Shown here piece after piece: positions 32,631 to 40,263 of a stretch of 64,000 nt of DNA. Origin of the DNA: an uncultured Clostridia bacterium. GTDB lineage: Bacteria; Bacillota; Clostridia; Oscillospirales; Oscillospiraceae. Where the stretch lies: assembly GCA_947644595.1 (NCBI GenBank), contig CANSAE010000003.1, forward strand, positions 164,631-228,630, written 5' to 3'. Under the pieces are notes generated by a model. It was not told the DNA's origin and ran no database searches. It saw only the letters and a program-made list of their open reading frames with translations. Made by a program: the position numbers and the translations under genes. The number at the start of each line of letters is the position of its first letter. Position 1 is the stretch's first letter.

Positions 32631-32983
32631 TGGAGCTTTCGGACATCATCACCGGTGCGTCTGCCCTGCTGGACCCGGACCTGACCGGGGCCCAGACCGC
32701 CCTGCTGTCCCAATGTTGCGCCGCGGCCCGGGCACGGTGCCTGGCACAGTTGGGCCGGGACGTGACCGAGGAACTCCAGCCCCTGGTGCTGCAGGCCTGT
32801 ATCCTCATGGGAGCGGGCCTGTATCTGGACAGTGCTGGTATCGGGGAGATCTCCGCATTCACCGCGGGGAAGCTCAGCGTCACCACCGGGTCCGGCCGGG
32901 CCCAGCGCCTGAAGGCCGCGGCCCTGGAACTTTTGGCCCCGGCATTGCCCGCCGGCGGCGCGTTTTTGGGGGTGCGGGGATGA
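32630..32983 (+). CDS. Head-tail connector (gp6/YqbG-like)
   Basis: A 117-residue, largely helical protein (ITGASALLDPDLTGAQTALLSQCCAAARARCLAQLG, then an LVLQACILMGAGLYLDSAG helix) with the pattern of gp6-like adaptor proteins that sit under the portal. It starts inside the capsid stop codon and overlaps the next gene by four bases. Confidence 0.65.
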   Translation: MELSDIITGASALLDPDLTGAQTALLSQCCAAARARCLAQLGRDVTEELQPLVLQACILMGAGLYLDSAGIGEISAFTAGKLSVTTGSGRAQRLKAAALELLAPALPAGGAFLGVRG

Positions 32984-33312
32984 CGGAACACGTATTTGCC
33001 CGCATCGCCCCCTACGGCCGGTCCATGACCGTTGTGGACGAAGCCGGCGGCGAGACGCCCTGCAAGGGCTTCCTCCAGCCGGTGAACACCCTGGACTACG
33101 ATGGCGTGGCCCTGTTCCAGGCCCCGGGTATGACTTCACAGCCGGAATACCTTCTTCTGGCCCCGCCGGAGGCCATCCGCCCGGGGGTCAAGGCCGAGAC
33201 CGTCCGCTGCGGCGGCGCGGTGTACGAAATTCTTGGCGTGCAGGGCATTTTCTGCGGCGAGACCCTCACCCACTGGGAAGGGGTCCTGCGCCGGAAGGGC
33301 GGCGGAACATGA
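32980..33312 (+). CDS. Head-completion / stopper-like protein
   Basis: A 110-residue beta-rich protein (IAPYGRSMTVVDEAGGETPCKGFLQPV, YLLLAPPEAIRPGVKAETV). By position and fold pattern it is the second connector, comparable to XkdH/YqbH. It overlaps neighbours on both sides. Exact role inferred from gene order. Confidence 0.55.
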   Translation: MTEHVFARIAPYGRSMTVVDEAGGETPCKGFLQPVNTLDYDGVALFQAPGMTSQPEYLLLAPPEAIRPGVKAETVRCGGAVYEILGVQGIFCGETLTHWEGVLRRKGGGT

Positions 33313-33794
33313 CCCGGGCTGTGTTAGACGCGGTGCTGTCCGCCCTGCGGGCCGAAGGCCTCACCGCCGTGGCTCAGTATCCCGGGCAGGCCCTAGACAA
33401 AAAGACCCCCATGGTGTGCGTGGGGGTCCGGTCACAGACTCTGGAGCCCGCTGCCTTCGGCCAATATTTGGGCCGGCAGGAGGTCCAAGGTGCCGTGGCC
33501 GAGCGCTACGGCGTGAAAGCGGAAATGACCGTTTTGCTGGACTTGTATCTTCCCCCCGCCCGGGCGGGGGAGTGCCAGGCCCTGTTCGCGAAGATCGCCG
33601 CGGCCCTGTCGGCCCTGCCCGCCGGGGTCCGGCTCCGGAAACTTACCCGGGGAGAGCTGGCCCCGGACCCGGCCACACAGATGCTTCGCTGCCCCTGCGC
33701 CGTGGACTGCGACGCGTGGTTCACCGGCCTGCGGGAGGAGGACGGCGAGACCTGGCTGGAGTTTCAATTGAAAGGAGTTTTGCGCAATGAGTAG
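33309..33794 (+). CDS. Tail-completion / terminator-like protein
   Basis: A 161-residue protein between connectors and sheath, in the place of XkdI/XkdJ. The N-terminal helix (AVLDAVLSALRAEGLTAVAQYP) and alternating strands fit tail-terminator or minor capsid proteins of contractile phages. The stop overlaps the sheath start by eight bases. Confidence 0.55.
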   Translation: MTRAVLDAVLSALRAEGLTAVAQYPGQALDKKTPMVCVGVRSQTLEPAAFGQYLGRQEVQGAVAERYGVKAEMTVLLDLYLPPARAGECQALFAKIAAALSALPAGVRLRKLTRGELAPDPATQMLRCPCAVDCDAWFTGLREEDGETWLEFQLKGVLRNE

Positions 33795-34827
33795 CTATGA
33801 AAGACCCGGCGTATACTCGTCCTACGAGGTGACCAGCGCTCTGTACGGCTCCGGCGGGGGCCGGGGCGTGGGGGTGGCGGCCGTCGCCTCCGCCGGGACC
33901 AAGGGGGAAGTGACTCTCATCACTGGTGCCGCCCAGGCGGCGAACCTGTACGGCCCCGGGAGCAATCTGACCCAACTGATCCGCACCCTGCTGGAAAACG
34001 GTGCGCCTCGGGTCTACGCTGTCCCGGCGGTCACTGCCGGCAGCGCCGCCCAGGGGGATTATGAAGCGGCCTTCGCGGCTTTGATGGAGGAGCCGGACAT
34101 CGGCTGCATGGTCTGCGATTCCCAGAGCGCTGCGGTCCACAAGGCCCTGCGGGAGGCGGTGCTGTCCGGCACGGAGCAGACGAAATACCGCGTCGCCGTG
34201 GTGGAGCAGTCCGGCACGGCGTCGGCACTGTGCGCCGCGGCCCTGGCGCTGAACTGCGAGCGGGTGGCCTTAGTGGGCAACGCCATCGGAGACGGCGTGC
34301 CGGGCATCGTGGCGGCCGCGGTGGCGGGCGTGGTGGCCGGCAGCACGGACCCGGCCCTGCCCTTCAACGGCGCGGTGTTGAAGGGGCTGGGCACTCTGTC
34401 CGCCGCGTTCACTGACGCGGAACTGGCCGCCCTCATCCAGGGGGGTGTGACTCCGGTGGAGCGCGTGGGCGGCGATGTGACCATCGTCCGGGCGGTGACC
34501 ACCCGCACCAAGACCGGGGACGTGCCGGACAAGACCTGGCGGGACCTGAATACCGTCCTCATCGTGGACGACGTGTTGCCCACGGTGCGCAATAGCCTGC
34601 GCGCCCGCTTCGCCCGTACGAAAAATACCGCCCAGACCCGGGGTGCCGTCCGCACCCAGGTCATCATCGAGCTGGAGGCCAAGCGCCAGGCGGAGATCAT
34701 TGAGAGCTACGGCGCGGTCACCGCGGCGGCCAGCGAGGAAGATCCCACGGTGTGCCTGGTGAGCTTTGCCTTCACCGTGGCTCACGGCCTCAGCCGCATC
34801 CAGCTCATGGCCCACATCACGGTGTAA
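33787..34827 (+). CDS. Contractile tail sheath protein
   Basis: A 346-residue sheath protein with the N-terminal YERPGVYSSYE motif (the strand exchanged between subunits), a central variable domain, and the conserved C-terminal part from VRAVTTRTKTGDVPDKTWRDLNTVLIVDDV to the final LMAHITV strand. It is short compared with XkdK-type sheaths (about 460 residues), so it lacks outer domains and keeps the contractile core. It shows that the particle had, or has, a contractile tail. Confidence 0.88.
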   Translation: MSSYERPGVYSSYEVTSALYGSGGGRGVGVAAVASAGTKGEVTLITGAAQAANLYGPGSNLTQLIRTLLENGAPRVYAVPAVTAGSAAQGDYEAAFAALMEEPDIGCMVCDSQSAAVHKALREAVLSGTEQTKYRVAVVEQSGTASALCAAALALNCERVALVGNAIGDGVPGIVAAAVAGVVAGSTDPALPFNGAVLKGLGTLSAAFTDAELAALIQGGVTPVERVGGDVTIVRAVTTRTKTGDVPDKTWRDLNTVLIVDDVLPTVRNSLRARFARTKNTAQTRGAVRTQVIIELEAKRQAEIIESYGAVTAAASEEDPTVCLVSFAFTVAHGLSRIQLMAHITV

Positions 34828-34839
34828 GGAGGAACAAAT

Positions 34840-35235
34840 ATGGCAAATACCACCGTAAAAATCCCCACCAGCAGCGACATTTACCTGGAAGCCGACGGCG
34901 TGAAGGTGGCCGTGGTGCAAAGCTACCGCAGCGTGGCCACCCGCACCGAGCGCACCGTGGAGGCCTTCGGGGAATCCGAGCCCGTGGCTACCATCGCCGG
35001 GCACAACGTATATCAACTGACCCTCACCCGCCTGTACGCCACGGACGAGGCCATTTCCGACGGCATCCGCTTTTATGACCTGCGGGATTTCTCCCTGGTC
35101 ATCGTGAAGCCCGACCGCCGGGTGGTTTATACCGGCTGCAACTGGAGCCGCATCGCCGAGACCGGAGAACTCAGCGAGACCGTGGCGGAGGAGATCACCC
35201 TGGTGGCGGCGGGCCGGGTGGAGACGGAGGCATGA
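34840..35235 (+). CDS. Tail tube protein
   Basis: A 131-residue tube protein (XkdM-like), mainly beta (VAVVQSYRSVATRTERTVEAFGE, YQLTLTRLY, DFSLVIVKPDRRVVYTGCNW). It directly follows the sheath gene with AAGGAGG, the universal order in contractile tails. It ends in an ATGA overlap with the next gene. Confidence 0.85.
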   Translation: MANTTVKIPTSSDIYLEADGVKVAVVQSYRSVATRTERTVEAFGESEPVATIAGHNVYQLTLTRLYATDEAISDGIRFYDLRDFSLVIVKPDRRVVYTGCNWSRIAETGELSETVAEEITLVAAGRVETEA

Positions 35236-35471
35236 CCGCCGCGTCTCTTGTGCGCCGGGCCGGAGGAGATGATCTGACCCGGCTGCGCTGGCTGCTGTGC
35301 CGGACTTTCGGCGTGGCCCCCTGGTCGAAAACCGGCCGGGCCCTCAGCGACGGGGCCTGCCTGTTCTGGGCGGCACAGCTTTTACTGGATCGGGGCGGGC
35401 AGACCGCCGGAGACAACCCCAACTTTGACCCCGCCATGTTCCGTGCTCGGAAAGGGGGCGCTTATGACTGA
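35232..35471 (+). CDS. Putative tail assembly chaperone
   Basis: A 79-residue protein in the position of XkdN-type assembly chaperones. It is helical (LVRRAGGDDLTRLRWLLCRTFGV, GACLFWAAQLLLDRGG) and ends FDPAMFRARKGGAYD. No frameshift site linking it to the next gene was seen; the next ATG lies within its last codons. Confidence 0.5.
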   Translation: MTAASLVRRAGGDDLTRLRWLLCRTFGVAPWSKTGRALSDGACLFWAAQLLLDRGGQTAGDNPNFDPAMFRARKGGAYD

Positions 35472-35961
35472 ACTGCAATCCGCCCTGCAGGCCCTGTCCG
35501 GTGATGCGAAGCGGCAGCTGGCCCACAGTCTGCTACTGGCCCTGGAGGGCCGGACCGGAGACCGACCTGCCCTGGATGCGGACCCGGTCTCATCCCCGAA
35601 ATTTCGGCAAACAGTTGGGGCTGCGGACGAATCTCCGGGAAAAAGTATGGGCAGCCCGGACCCCGCCCGGACCATACGCGCCAAGGGAGAGACACCGGGT
35701 ATCGACGGAGCAGCGCCGGACGTTCGGACCCGAGAGCGCCCGGCACCGGGCGTTTACGCAGGAACCTCTGCGCCCTCGACGGAAGGAGACAGTCTCCGTC
35801 AATCTTCGGCGCCCTTCGCGGTGCTGCGCCGGGATCCCCCGGGCTTCGACTCGTTGCCCACGGAATCGACGGAACCCGACCCCGTGCGGCAAATCCGGCG
35901 GCTTTCCGATTATCTTCGACAGGACAGCCGCCGCTACGACCCGGGCTTCACCCGGTACTGA
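35464..35961 (+). CDS. Protein in the tape-measure position (165 aa)
   Basis: A 165-residue protein encoded exactly where a tape measure gene belongs, between chaperone and LysM protein. It is hydrophilic and Pro/Ser/Asp/Arg-rich (residues 30-135 look disordered) with helices at the N-terminus (LQSALQALSGDAKRQLAHSL) and C-terminus (VRQIRRLSDYLRQDSRRYD). Typical contractile-phage tape measures have 500 to over 1000 residues and long coiled coils or hydrophobic helices, all absent here. It is either an extremely short tape measure or a replacement for one. AAAGGGGG lies upstream. Confidence 0.55.
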   Translation: MTELQSALQALSGDAKRQLAHSLLLALEGRTGDRPALDADPVSSPKFRQTVGAADESPGKSMGSPDPARTIRAKGETPGIDGAAPDVRTRERPAPGVYAGTSAPSTEGDSLRQSSAPFAVLRRDPPGFDSLPTESTEPDPVRQIRRLSDYLRQDSRRYDPGFTRY

Positions 35962-35976
35962 CAAGGAGGAATCCTC

Positions 35977-36549
35977 ATGAATCTGGCGCCCATGCGCTTT
36001 AAAAATTACATCTGGCCTCACAATCCCCGGGTTTACGAGATCGGCTTTCGCCGGGCCATGGCGGCCCACCACGTGCCCTTCGGCCGCACTGTGCTCCAGG
36101 GCATGGGAATGGAGCACCGGGTGCTGCGGGGGGAGGGAGAATTCACCGGCCCCGGGGCCTACCGGGAATTTCAGCGCCTGGCCACGGTGTTTTACGACGA
36201 GTCCCCCGGCATTCTGGTCCATCCCGTGTGGCAGACGGCCAGAGCCTGGTTCGTGGAGCTGTCCGTGGCCCAGGAGCCCACGGAGGACTACGTGCGCTAC
36301 GCCTTTGAGTTCTGGGAGTGCTTTGACGGCTACCGTCAGGGCCTGACCGCCGGAGACCCCGCTCCCCAAAGCGCCGCACCTGCCGCATTTTCGGAGCCGG
36401 AGGAGACCTGGTACACCGTGGCCGCCGGGGACACGCTGTACCGCATCGCCGCCCGACGGGGCATGGCCCTGGAAACGCTGGTGGCGCTGAACCCCCAGAT
36501 CCGCAACATCAATCTCATTTACCCCGGCGACCGAATCAAACTCAAGTGA
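35977..36549 (+). CDS. LysM baseplate hub protein (XkdP-like)
   Basis: A 190-residue protein. Residues 1-125 match the N-terminal part of XkdP-like proteins (MRFKNYIWPHNPRVYEIGF, FVELSVAQEPTEDYVRYAFEFWE), and residues about 144-189 form a LysM domain (YTVAAGDTLYRIAARRG, NPQIRNINLIYPGDRIKL). It links tube to baseplate in PBSX-like tails. AAGGAGG upstream. Confidence 0.85.
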   Translation: MNLAPMRFKNYIWPHNPRVYEIGFRRAMAAHHVPFGRTVLQGMGMEHRVLRGEGEFTGPGAYREFQRLATVFYDESPGILVHPVWQTARAWFVELSVAQEPTEDYVRYAFEFWECFDGYRQGLTAGDPAPQSAAPAAFSEPEETWYTVAAGDTLYRIAARRGMALETLVALNPQIRNINLIYPGDRIKLK

Positions 36550-36557
36550 GGTGACCT

Positions 36558-37502
36558 ATGACAGCCTATGTATTTGACCAACAGCACAGGGCCCATCTCC
36601 TCCCGGAACTCACCGGGTGGGACATTGTCCACACCACCGGCGGGGCGTGCGGCGCTTTTTCCGTGACCTGTTTATATGAGGAGGCCATGCTGCCCGTTTT
36701 GAAGCAGGCGTCCCGCTTCCGGGCCTATCACAAGGGCATGCCCGTGTTCACCGGCGTGGTGGACCGGTACGACATCACCTGGGATGCCCGGGGAAAGACC
36801 GTGACCCTCCGGGGCCGCAGCCCGGCGGCTCTGCTCATGGACAACGAGTCCCGGCGGGGGGACTACGTCAATGTGGACCTGGAATACATGTTACAGCACC
36901 ACGTCCGCCCCTGGGGGGTGACGGACATCGTTCCGGCGGCGGTGAAGCCTCTGGCCCGATTCACCGTACGCAGCGGGCAGAGTGAATGGAACGTCCTCCG
37001 GGAATTTCTGGAATTTTCCGGAGGCCTTTGCCCCCGGTTCACTGCGGACGGCAAGCTCCTGCTGGACGGGACCTCCGGCGGCGCCCTCCGGGTGGTCGGC
37101 GGCAGTACGCCGATCTTGTCCGCGGAATTTACCGACGACCGTTGCGGCGTGATCTCGGAAATTCTGGTGCAAAAGACTCGGGGGGCGGCGGATACGGTGA
37201 AAAATGAGGCTTTCCTAGCCCGGGGCGGCAGTGCCCGCCGGGTGCTGAACGTCCCCCGAGCCCTGAGCTACGACGCCATGCGTTACACCGGGGAATATCA
37301 GATCCGCCGTTCCAAAGAAAACAGCGTCACCTGCACCCTTACCCTGCCGGCCCTGTTTGAGGCCTTCGCCGGGGACACGGTGCGTCTGGACGCCAATGTT
37401 TTGGGCCTCACCGGGAGCTTCCGGGTGAATCAGTCCCGGTGCTGGGCCCGGGGCAGCCAATACGGCACGGAGCTGACCCTGGCGGTATGGGAGGTGTGGT
37501 GA
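36558..37502 (+). CDS. Baseplate hub / late-control-D-like protein (XkdQ-like)
   Basis: A 314-residue hub protein. It starts with an AYVFDQQHRAHLLPELTGWD beta segment and contains RFRAYHKGMPVFTGVVDRYDITWDARGKTVTLRGRSPAALLMDN, typical of the XkdQ/gpD family that forms the trimeric or hexameric hub around the spike. Position after the LysM protein agrees. Confidence 0.82.
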   Translation: MTAYVFDQQHRAHLLPELTGWDIVHTTGGACGAFSVTCLYEEAMLPVLKQASRFRAYHKGMPVFTGVVDRYDITWDARGKTVTLRGRSPAALLMDNESRRGDYVNVDLEYMLQHHVRPWGVTDIVPAAVKPLARFTVRSGQSEWNVLREFLEFSGGLCPRFTADGKLLLDGTSGGALRVVGGSTPILSAEFTDDRCGVISEILVQKTRGAADTVKNEAFLARGGSARRVLNVPRALSYDAMRYTGEYQIRRSKENSVTCTLTLPALFEAFAGDTVRLDANVLGLTGSFRVNQSRCWARGSQYGTELTLAVWEVW

Positions 37503-37503
37503 G

Positions 37504-37872
37504 ATGTGGCTGTCACAGCAGGCGGTTCGTCCGGCGCAGTCGGACCCCGCCGGTGAGATCGGCGTGGTCACCATCGCCGGAGCCAGGAGCGCGGCCCAGT
37601 CCGGGAACGAGCGCCGGAACCTTTCCTGTCTTGGCCCCGGGGGCGTGGTGTGGCTGCCGGAGCGGGACAGTGCCGTGGCGACCCTGACCTGCGCCGGGGG
37701 CGAGACGGTGATTTTAGGTGCGGCGGACCAGCCCGTGCCCGCCGGGATGGAGCCGGGGGACCTGTATCTCCGGGCCGGGGCGGCCTCTGTGTGGCTCCAC
37801 CGGGATGGACGCATTGAGCTGCAGGGTACCGTGACGGTGAACGGTCAGCCCCTGCTTGGGGATACGGAATGA
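37504..37872 (+). CDS. Baseplate spike-type protein (XkdR/gpV-like)
   Basis: A 122-residue protein whose middle (NLSCLGPGGVVWLPERDSAVATL) is an OB-like strand set and whose end (YLRAGAASVWLHRDGRIELQGTVTVNG) is a beta-helix-like repeat, as in small spike or DUF2577-type proteins. It is the only candidate for the membrane-piercing tip in the operon. Confidence 0.6.
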   Translation: MWLSQQAVRPAQSDPAGEIGVVTIAGARSAAQSGNERRNLSCLGPGGVVWLPERDSAVATLTCAGGETVILGAADQPVPAGMEPGDLYLRAGAASVWLHRDGRIELQGTVTVNGQPLLGDTE

Positions 37873-37881
37873 GGAGGAATA

Positions 37882-38226
37882 ATGGAACTGAAACTGGAAA
37901 ACGGCCGGTACGTACCCGGGCCAGGGGGACTTTGCCGGGTGAGCGGCCCGGAGGAGACTGCCCAGCGGGTGATGATGAAGCTGGCCGCGCCCCGGGGGGC
38001 CTTTCCGCCCCTGCCCGAGTACGGCAGCGCCCTGCGGGAGCTGTTGCGGGCCGCCCGGCCGTCGGAAGATTCTGCCGTCGCCCGTCAGGCTGTGGCCGAC
38101 GCGCTGTCCGACGAGCCCGAGGTGGCGGTGACCGCCGTGGAGGCCATCCGGGAGGGAGAGACCCTGCGGGTGGACGTACACTTCACCGCCGCCGGGCAGG
38201 CCTTTCAAACGGCGGTACGCCTATGA
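37882..38226 (+). CDS. Baseplate wedge protein, gp25/gpW-like
   Basis: A 114-residue protein with the gp25 pattern (FPPLPEYGSALRELLRAARPSEDSAVARQAVADALSDEPEVAVTAVEA). The EPR-type core that nucleates sheath polymerisation is approximated by LPEYGSALRELL. Located before baseplate J as in PBSX (XkdS). Confidence 0.8.
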   Translation: MELKLENGRYVPGPGGLCRVSGPEETAQRVMMKLAAPRGAFPPLPEYGSALRELLRAARPSEDSAVARQAVADALSDEPEVAVTAVEAIREGETLRVDVHFTAAGQAFQTAVRL

Positions 38227-38239
38227 GGAGGAAGCAAGG

Positions 38240-39295
38240 ATGAAAACCATGGAAAGCATTTACGAGGAGATGAAAGCCCAATACGCGGCCCTGACCGGCA
38301 GCGTCCCGGCGGAGGGCGGCGATCTGACCCTGCGGCTGTATACCGCGGCGGCCCAGCTCTACGCACTGTGGGAGCAAGCGGCCTTCGTGCTGCGCCAGAG
38401 CGTGCCCCAGACGGCGGTGGGGGAGCACCTGGACCACCACGCCGCCATGCGGGGCATCACCCGCCGGCCGGGGACCCATGCTGCCGGGACCCTGCGCTTT
38501 TCGGTAGACCGGGCCGCGGGACAGGATATTTCCATCCCCATCGGGACCACCTGCACAAGCGCTGCCGGCACCGCCTTTGAGACCACCCAGGCCGGGACCT
38601 TATCTGCCGGGGAACTGTACTGCGACGTGCCAGCCCGGGCGGTGCTGTCCGGCACGGGGGGAAACGTGCCAGTGGACAGCGTGGGCTATATGGTCCTGGC
38701 CCCCGCCGGGGTATCAGCCTGCAGCAATCCTGTCCCCTTCGCCGGGGGCGGCGGAGAGGAGTCTGACGAGAGCCTCCGGGCCCGGGTCCTGACCAGCTAT
38801 AAGCGCCTGCCCAACGGGGCGAACATCGCCTACTACGAGACCCAAGCCCTGAGCGTGCCCGGAGTGGCGGCGGTGTCCGTGATGCCGAAGCACCGAGGGG
38901 TGGGCACCGTGGACGTGGTCATCACCGGGGTCTCCGGTACCCCTTCCTACGCGCTGATCACTGCCGTGGAGGAAAAGCTTCAGGCCCAGCGGGAGATCTG
39001 CGTGGACCTGAAGGTGCTGTCTCCGGACACCACCAGTGTGAACATCACCGCAGCCATCACGACAGCGCCGGAATTTGACAGCAGCGAAGTGCGGCTGGCG
39101 GTGCGGAAGGCGATGCAGGCGTATTTCAACGGAGCGCTCCTGGGCAAGCCTATTTTGCGGGCTGAGCTGGGACGCATCATTTACGGAGTGGAGGGCGTGG
39201 CCAATTACAATTTGACTCTTCCTGCGGCGGACCTGCCCGGGGCGGCGGATCTGCTGCCGGTGCTGGGGATCCTCCGGCTTTCGGAGGCGGTGTGA
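38240..39295 (+). CDS. Baseplate J-like wedge protein
   Basis: A 351-residue baseplate J protein (XkdT-like). It shows an N-terminal helical part with HLDHHAAMRGITRRPGTHAAGTLRFSV, a beta-rich middle (GTTCTSAAGTAFETTQAGTL), the ESDESLRARVLTSYKRLPNGANIAYYE motif and the C-terminal AELGRIIYGVEGVANYNLTLP. Length is normal. All key segments are intact. Confidence 0.9.
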   Translation: MKTMESIYEEMKAQYAALTGSVPAEGGDLTLRLYTAAAQLYALWEQAAFVLRQSVPQTAVGEHLDHHAAMRGITRRPGTHAAGTLRFSVDRAAGQDISIPIGTTCTSAAGTAFETTQAGTLSAGELYCDVPARAVLSGTGGNVPVDSVGYMVLAPAGVSACSNPVPFAGGGGEESDESLRARVLTSYKRLPNGANIAYYETQALSVPGVAAVSVMPKHRGVGTVDVVITGVSGTPSYALITAVEEKLQAQREICVDLKVLSPDTTSVNITAAITTAPEFDSSEVRLAVRKAMQAYFNGALLGKPILRAELGRIIYGVEGVANYNLTLPAADLPGAADLLPVLGILRLSEAV

Positions 39296-39296
39296 G

Positions 39297-39875
39297 ATGG
39301 GCTGCGCTGCGTATTTGAAGGAGCTGCTGCGCCCGCTGGGACTGTATGATTTGGACACCGGCCCCGGGGCGGCGGAGCTTTCCGCCCTGGGGGCTGCTAT
39401 GGATGGGCTGGCCGCTTATTTGGCGGAGATCGAGGCAGAAGCCCTGGTCCCCACTGCCGGGGAGGAGGGCCTTTCCCGGTATGAGGCCGTTTTGCCCTAT
39501 CATCCGGCCTCCGGGGACATGGAACAGCGGCGGCAGGCCATCATGGCCCTGCTGCGCATCGACGACGGGGCATTTACCCTCCCGGCCGTTCGGGATACGA
39601 TTCAGGGCTGCGGCATCGAGTGTCTGGTGGAGGAATCGAAAACGCCTCAGACGGTGGAGATCTCTTTCCCTGGGCTGATGGGAGAGCCGGAGAATTTCCC
39701 CGGGGTGCGAAGCCGCATCGAACAGATTTTGCCCTGCCATTTGGATGTGGTGTACCTGCTGCGGTACCTCATCTGGGAGGAACTGGAGGGCTATGGCCTG
39801 ACCTGGAAGTTGATAGAGAGCAAAAAGCTCACCTGGGAGGGGTTGGAATGCTACCGGGAGGAGGGGTCGTTATGA
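39297..39875 (+). CDS. Tail protein of the DUF2313/YmfQ type (XkdU-like)
   Basis: A 192-residue baseplate component equivalent to tail protein I. Features are LLRPLGLYDLDTGPGAAELSALGAAMDGLAAYLAEIEAEALVPTAGEEGLSRYEAVL at the N-terminus and FPGLMGEPENFPGVRSRIEQILPCHLDVVYLLRY, typical of DUF2313. It normally attaches tail fibres, but no fibre gene follows. The final TTATGA overlaps the next start. Confidence 0.82.
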   Translation: MGCAAYLKELLRPLGLYDLDTGPGAAELSALGAAMDGLAAYLAEIEAEALVPTAGEEGLSRYEAVLPYHPASGDMEQRRQAIMALLRIDDGAFTLPAVRDTIQGCGIECLVEESKTPQTVEISFPGLMGEPENFPGVRSRIEQILPCHLDVVYLLRYLIWEELEGYGLTWKLIESKKLTWEGLECYREEGSL

Positions 39876-40123
39876 CGGAATGGACAGTAGTCACGGTGCT
39901 CATTGCCCTGGCCGGGCTGTTCGTCACGGTGGCCAAGCCGGTTTTGAGCCTGAACAACACCATCACCCGGCTCAGCGAGAACGTGGAGCGCCTGGAAGCC
40001 CAGCTTACGGCGCTCAGCACCCACAATACCGATGTGCACCGGCGATTATGGGAGCGGTCCGACGTTCACGCCCGGCGTTTGGAGGACCATGAGACTCGGC
40101 TGACGATGCTGGAAAACAAATAA
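39872..40123 (+). CDS. Single-TM coiled-coil protein at the end of the phage-derived operon
   Basis: An 83-residue protein with one N-terminal transmembrane helix (VVTVLIALAGLFVTVAKPVL) followed by a coiled coil (NNTITRLSENVERLEAQLTAL...RLEDHETRLTMLENK). It recalls XhlA-type or holin-accessory proteins, although XhlA has its membrane segment at the C-terminus. It is the only candidate for a release function, since no endolysin is encoded nearby. A terminator follows. Confidence 0.65.
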   Translation: MTEWTVVTVLIALAGLFVTVAKPVLSLNNTITRLSENVERLEAQLTALSTHNTDVHRRLWERSDVHARRLEDHETRLTMLENK

Positions 40124-40153
40124 CAAAGCGGCCACCCTTGGGTGGCCGCTTTG
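40124..40153 (+). terminator. Terminator of the phage-derived operon
   Basis: CAAAGCGGCCACCC / GGTGGCCGCTTTG stem around TTG; the T-run is short (TTTGTT), so termination may be partial. The hairpin can serve both strands between convergent genes. Confidence 0.7.
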
Positions 40154-40159
40154 TTAAAA

Positions 40160-40250
40160 AGTTTCACTGCGCGCAAAAAGTTTTTTCAGCGGGGAAGTTG
40201 CCGAAAAAACGATTGGAATAGATTTGTGCCCGCGGGCACAAACTCTGTGA
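40160..40250. repeat. Structured double-hairpin intergenic repeat, copy 2
   Basis: Hairpin 1 pairs GTTTTTTCAGC with GCCGAAAAAAC, then GATTGGAATAGA, then the perfect hairpin TTTGTGCCC / GGGCACAAA. Same order and spacing as copies at 9783 and 44772. Confidence 0.6.
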
Positions 40251-40263
40251 GACGGTTTGAAAG

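Noticed and set aside
35471..35480. Programmed frameshift joining the chaperone-like gene to the next frame
   Set aside because: No slippery heptamer was evident in the short overlap, and the second gene has its own ATG and a purine-rich ribosome binding site.
27579..40123. R-type tailocin or other headless contractile injection system
   Set aside because: A complete terminase, portal, prohead protease, decoration protein and major capsid protein are encoded, so the module makes heads; no fibre or effector gene is present.
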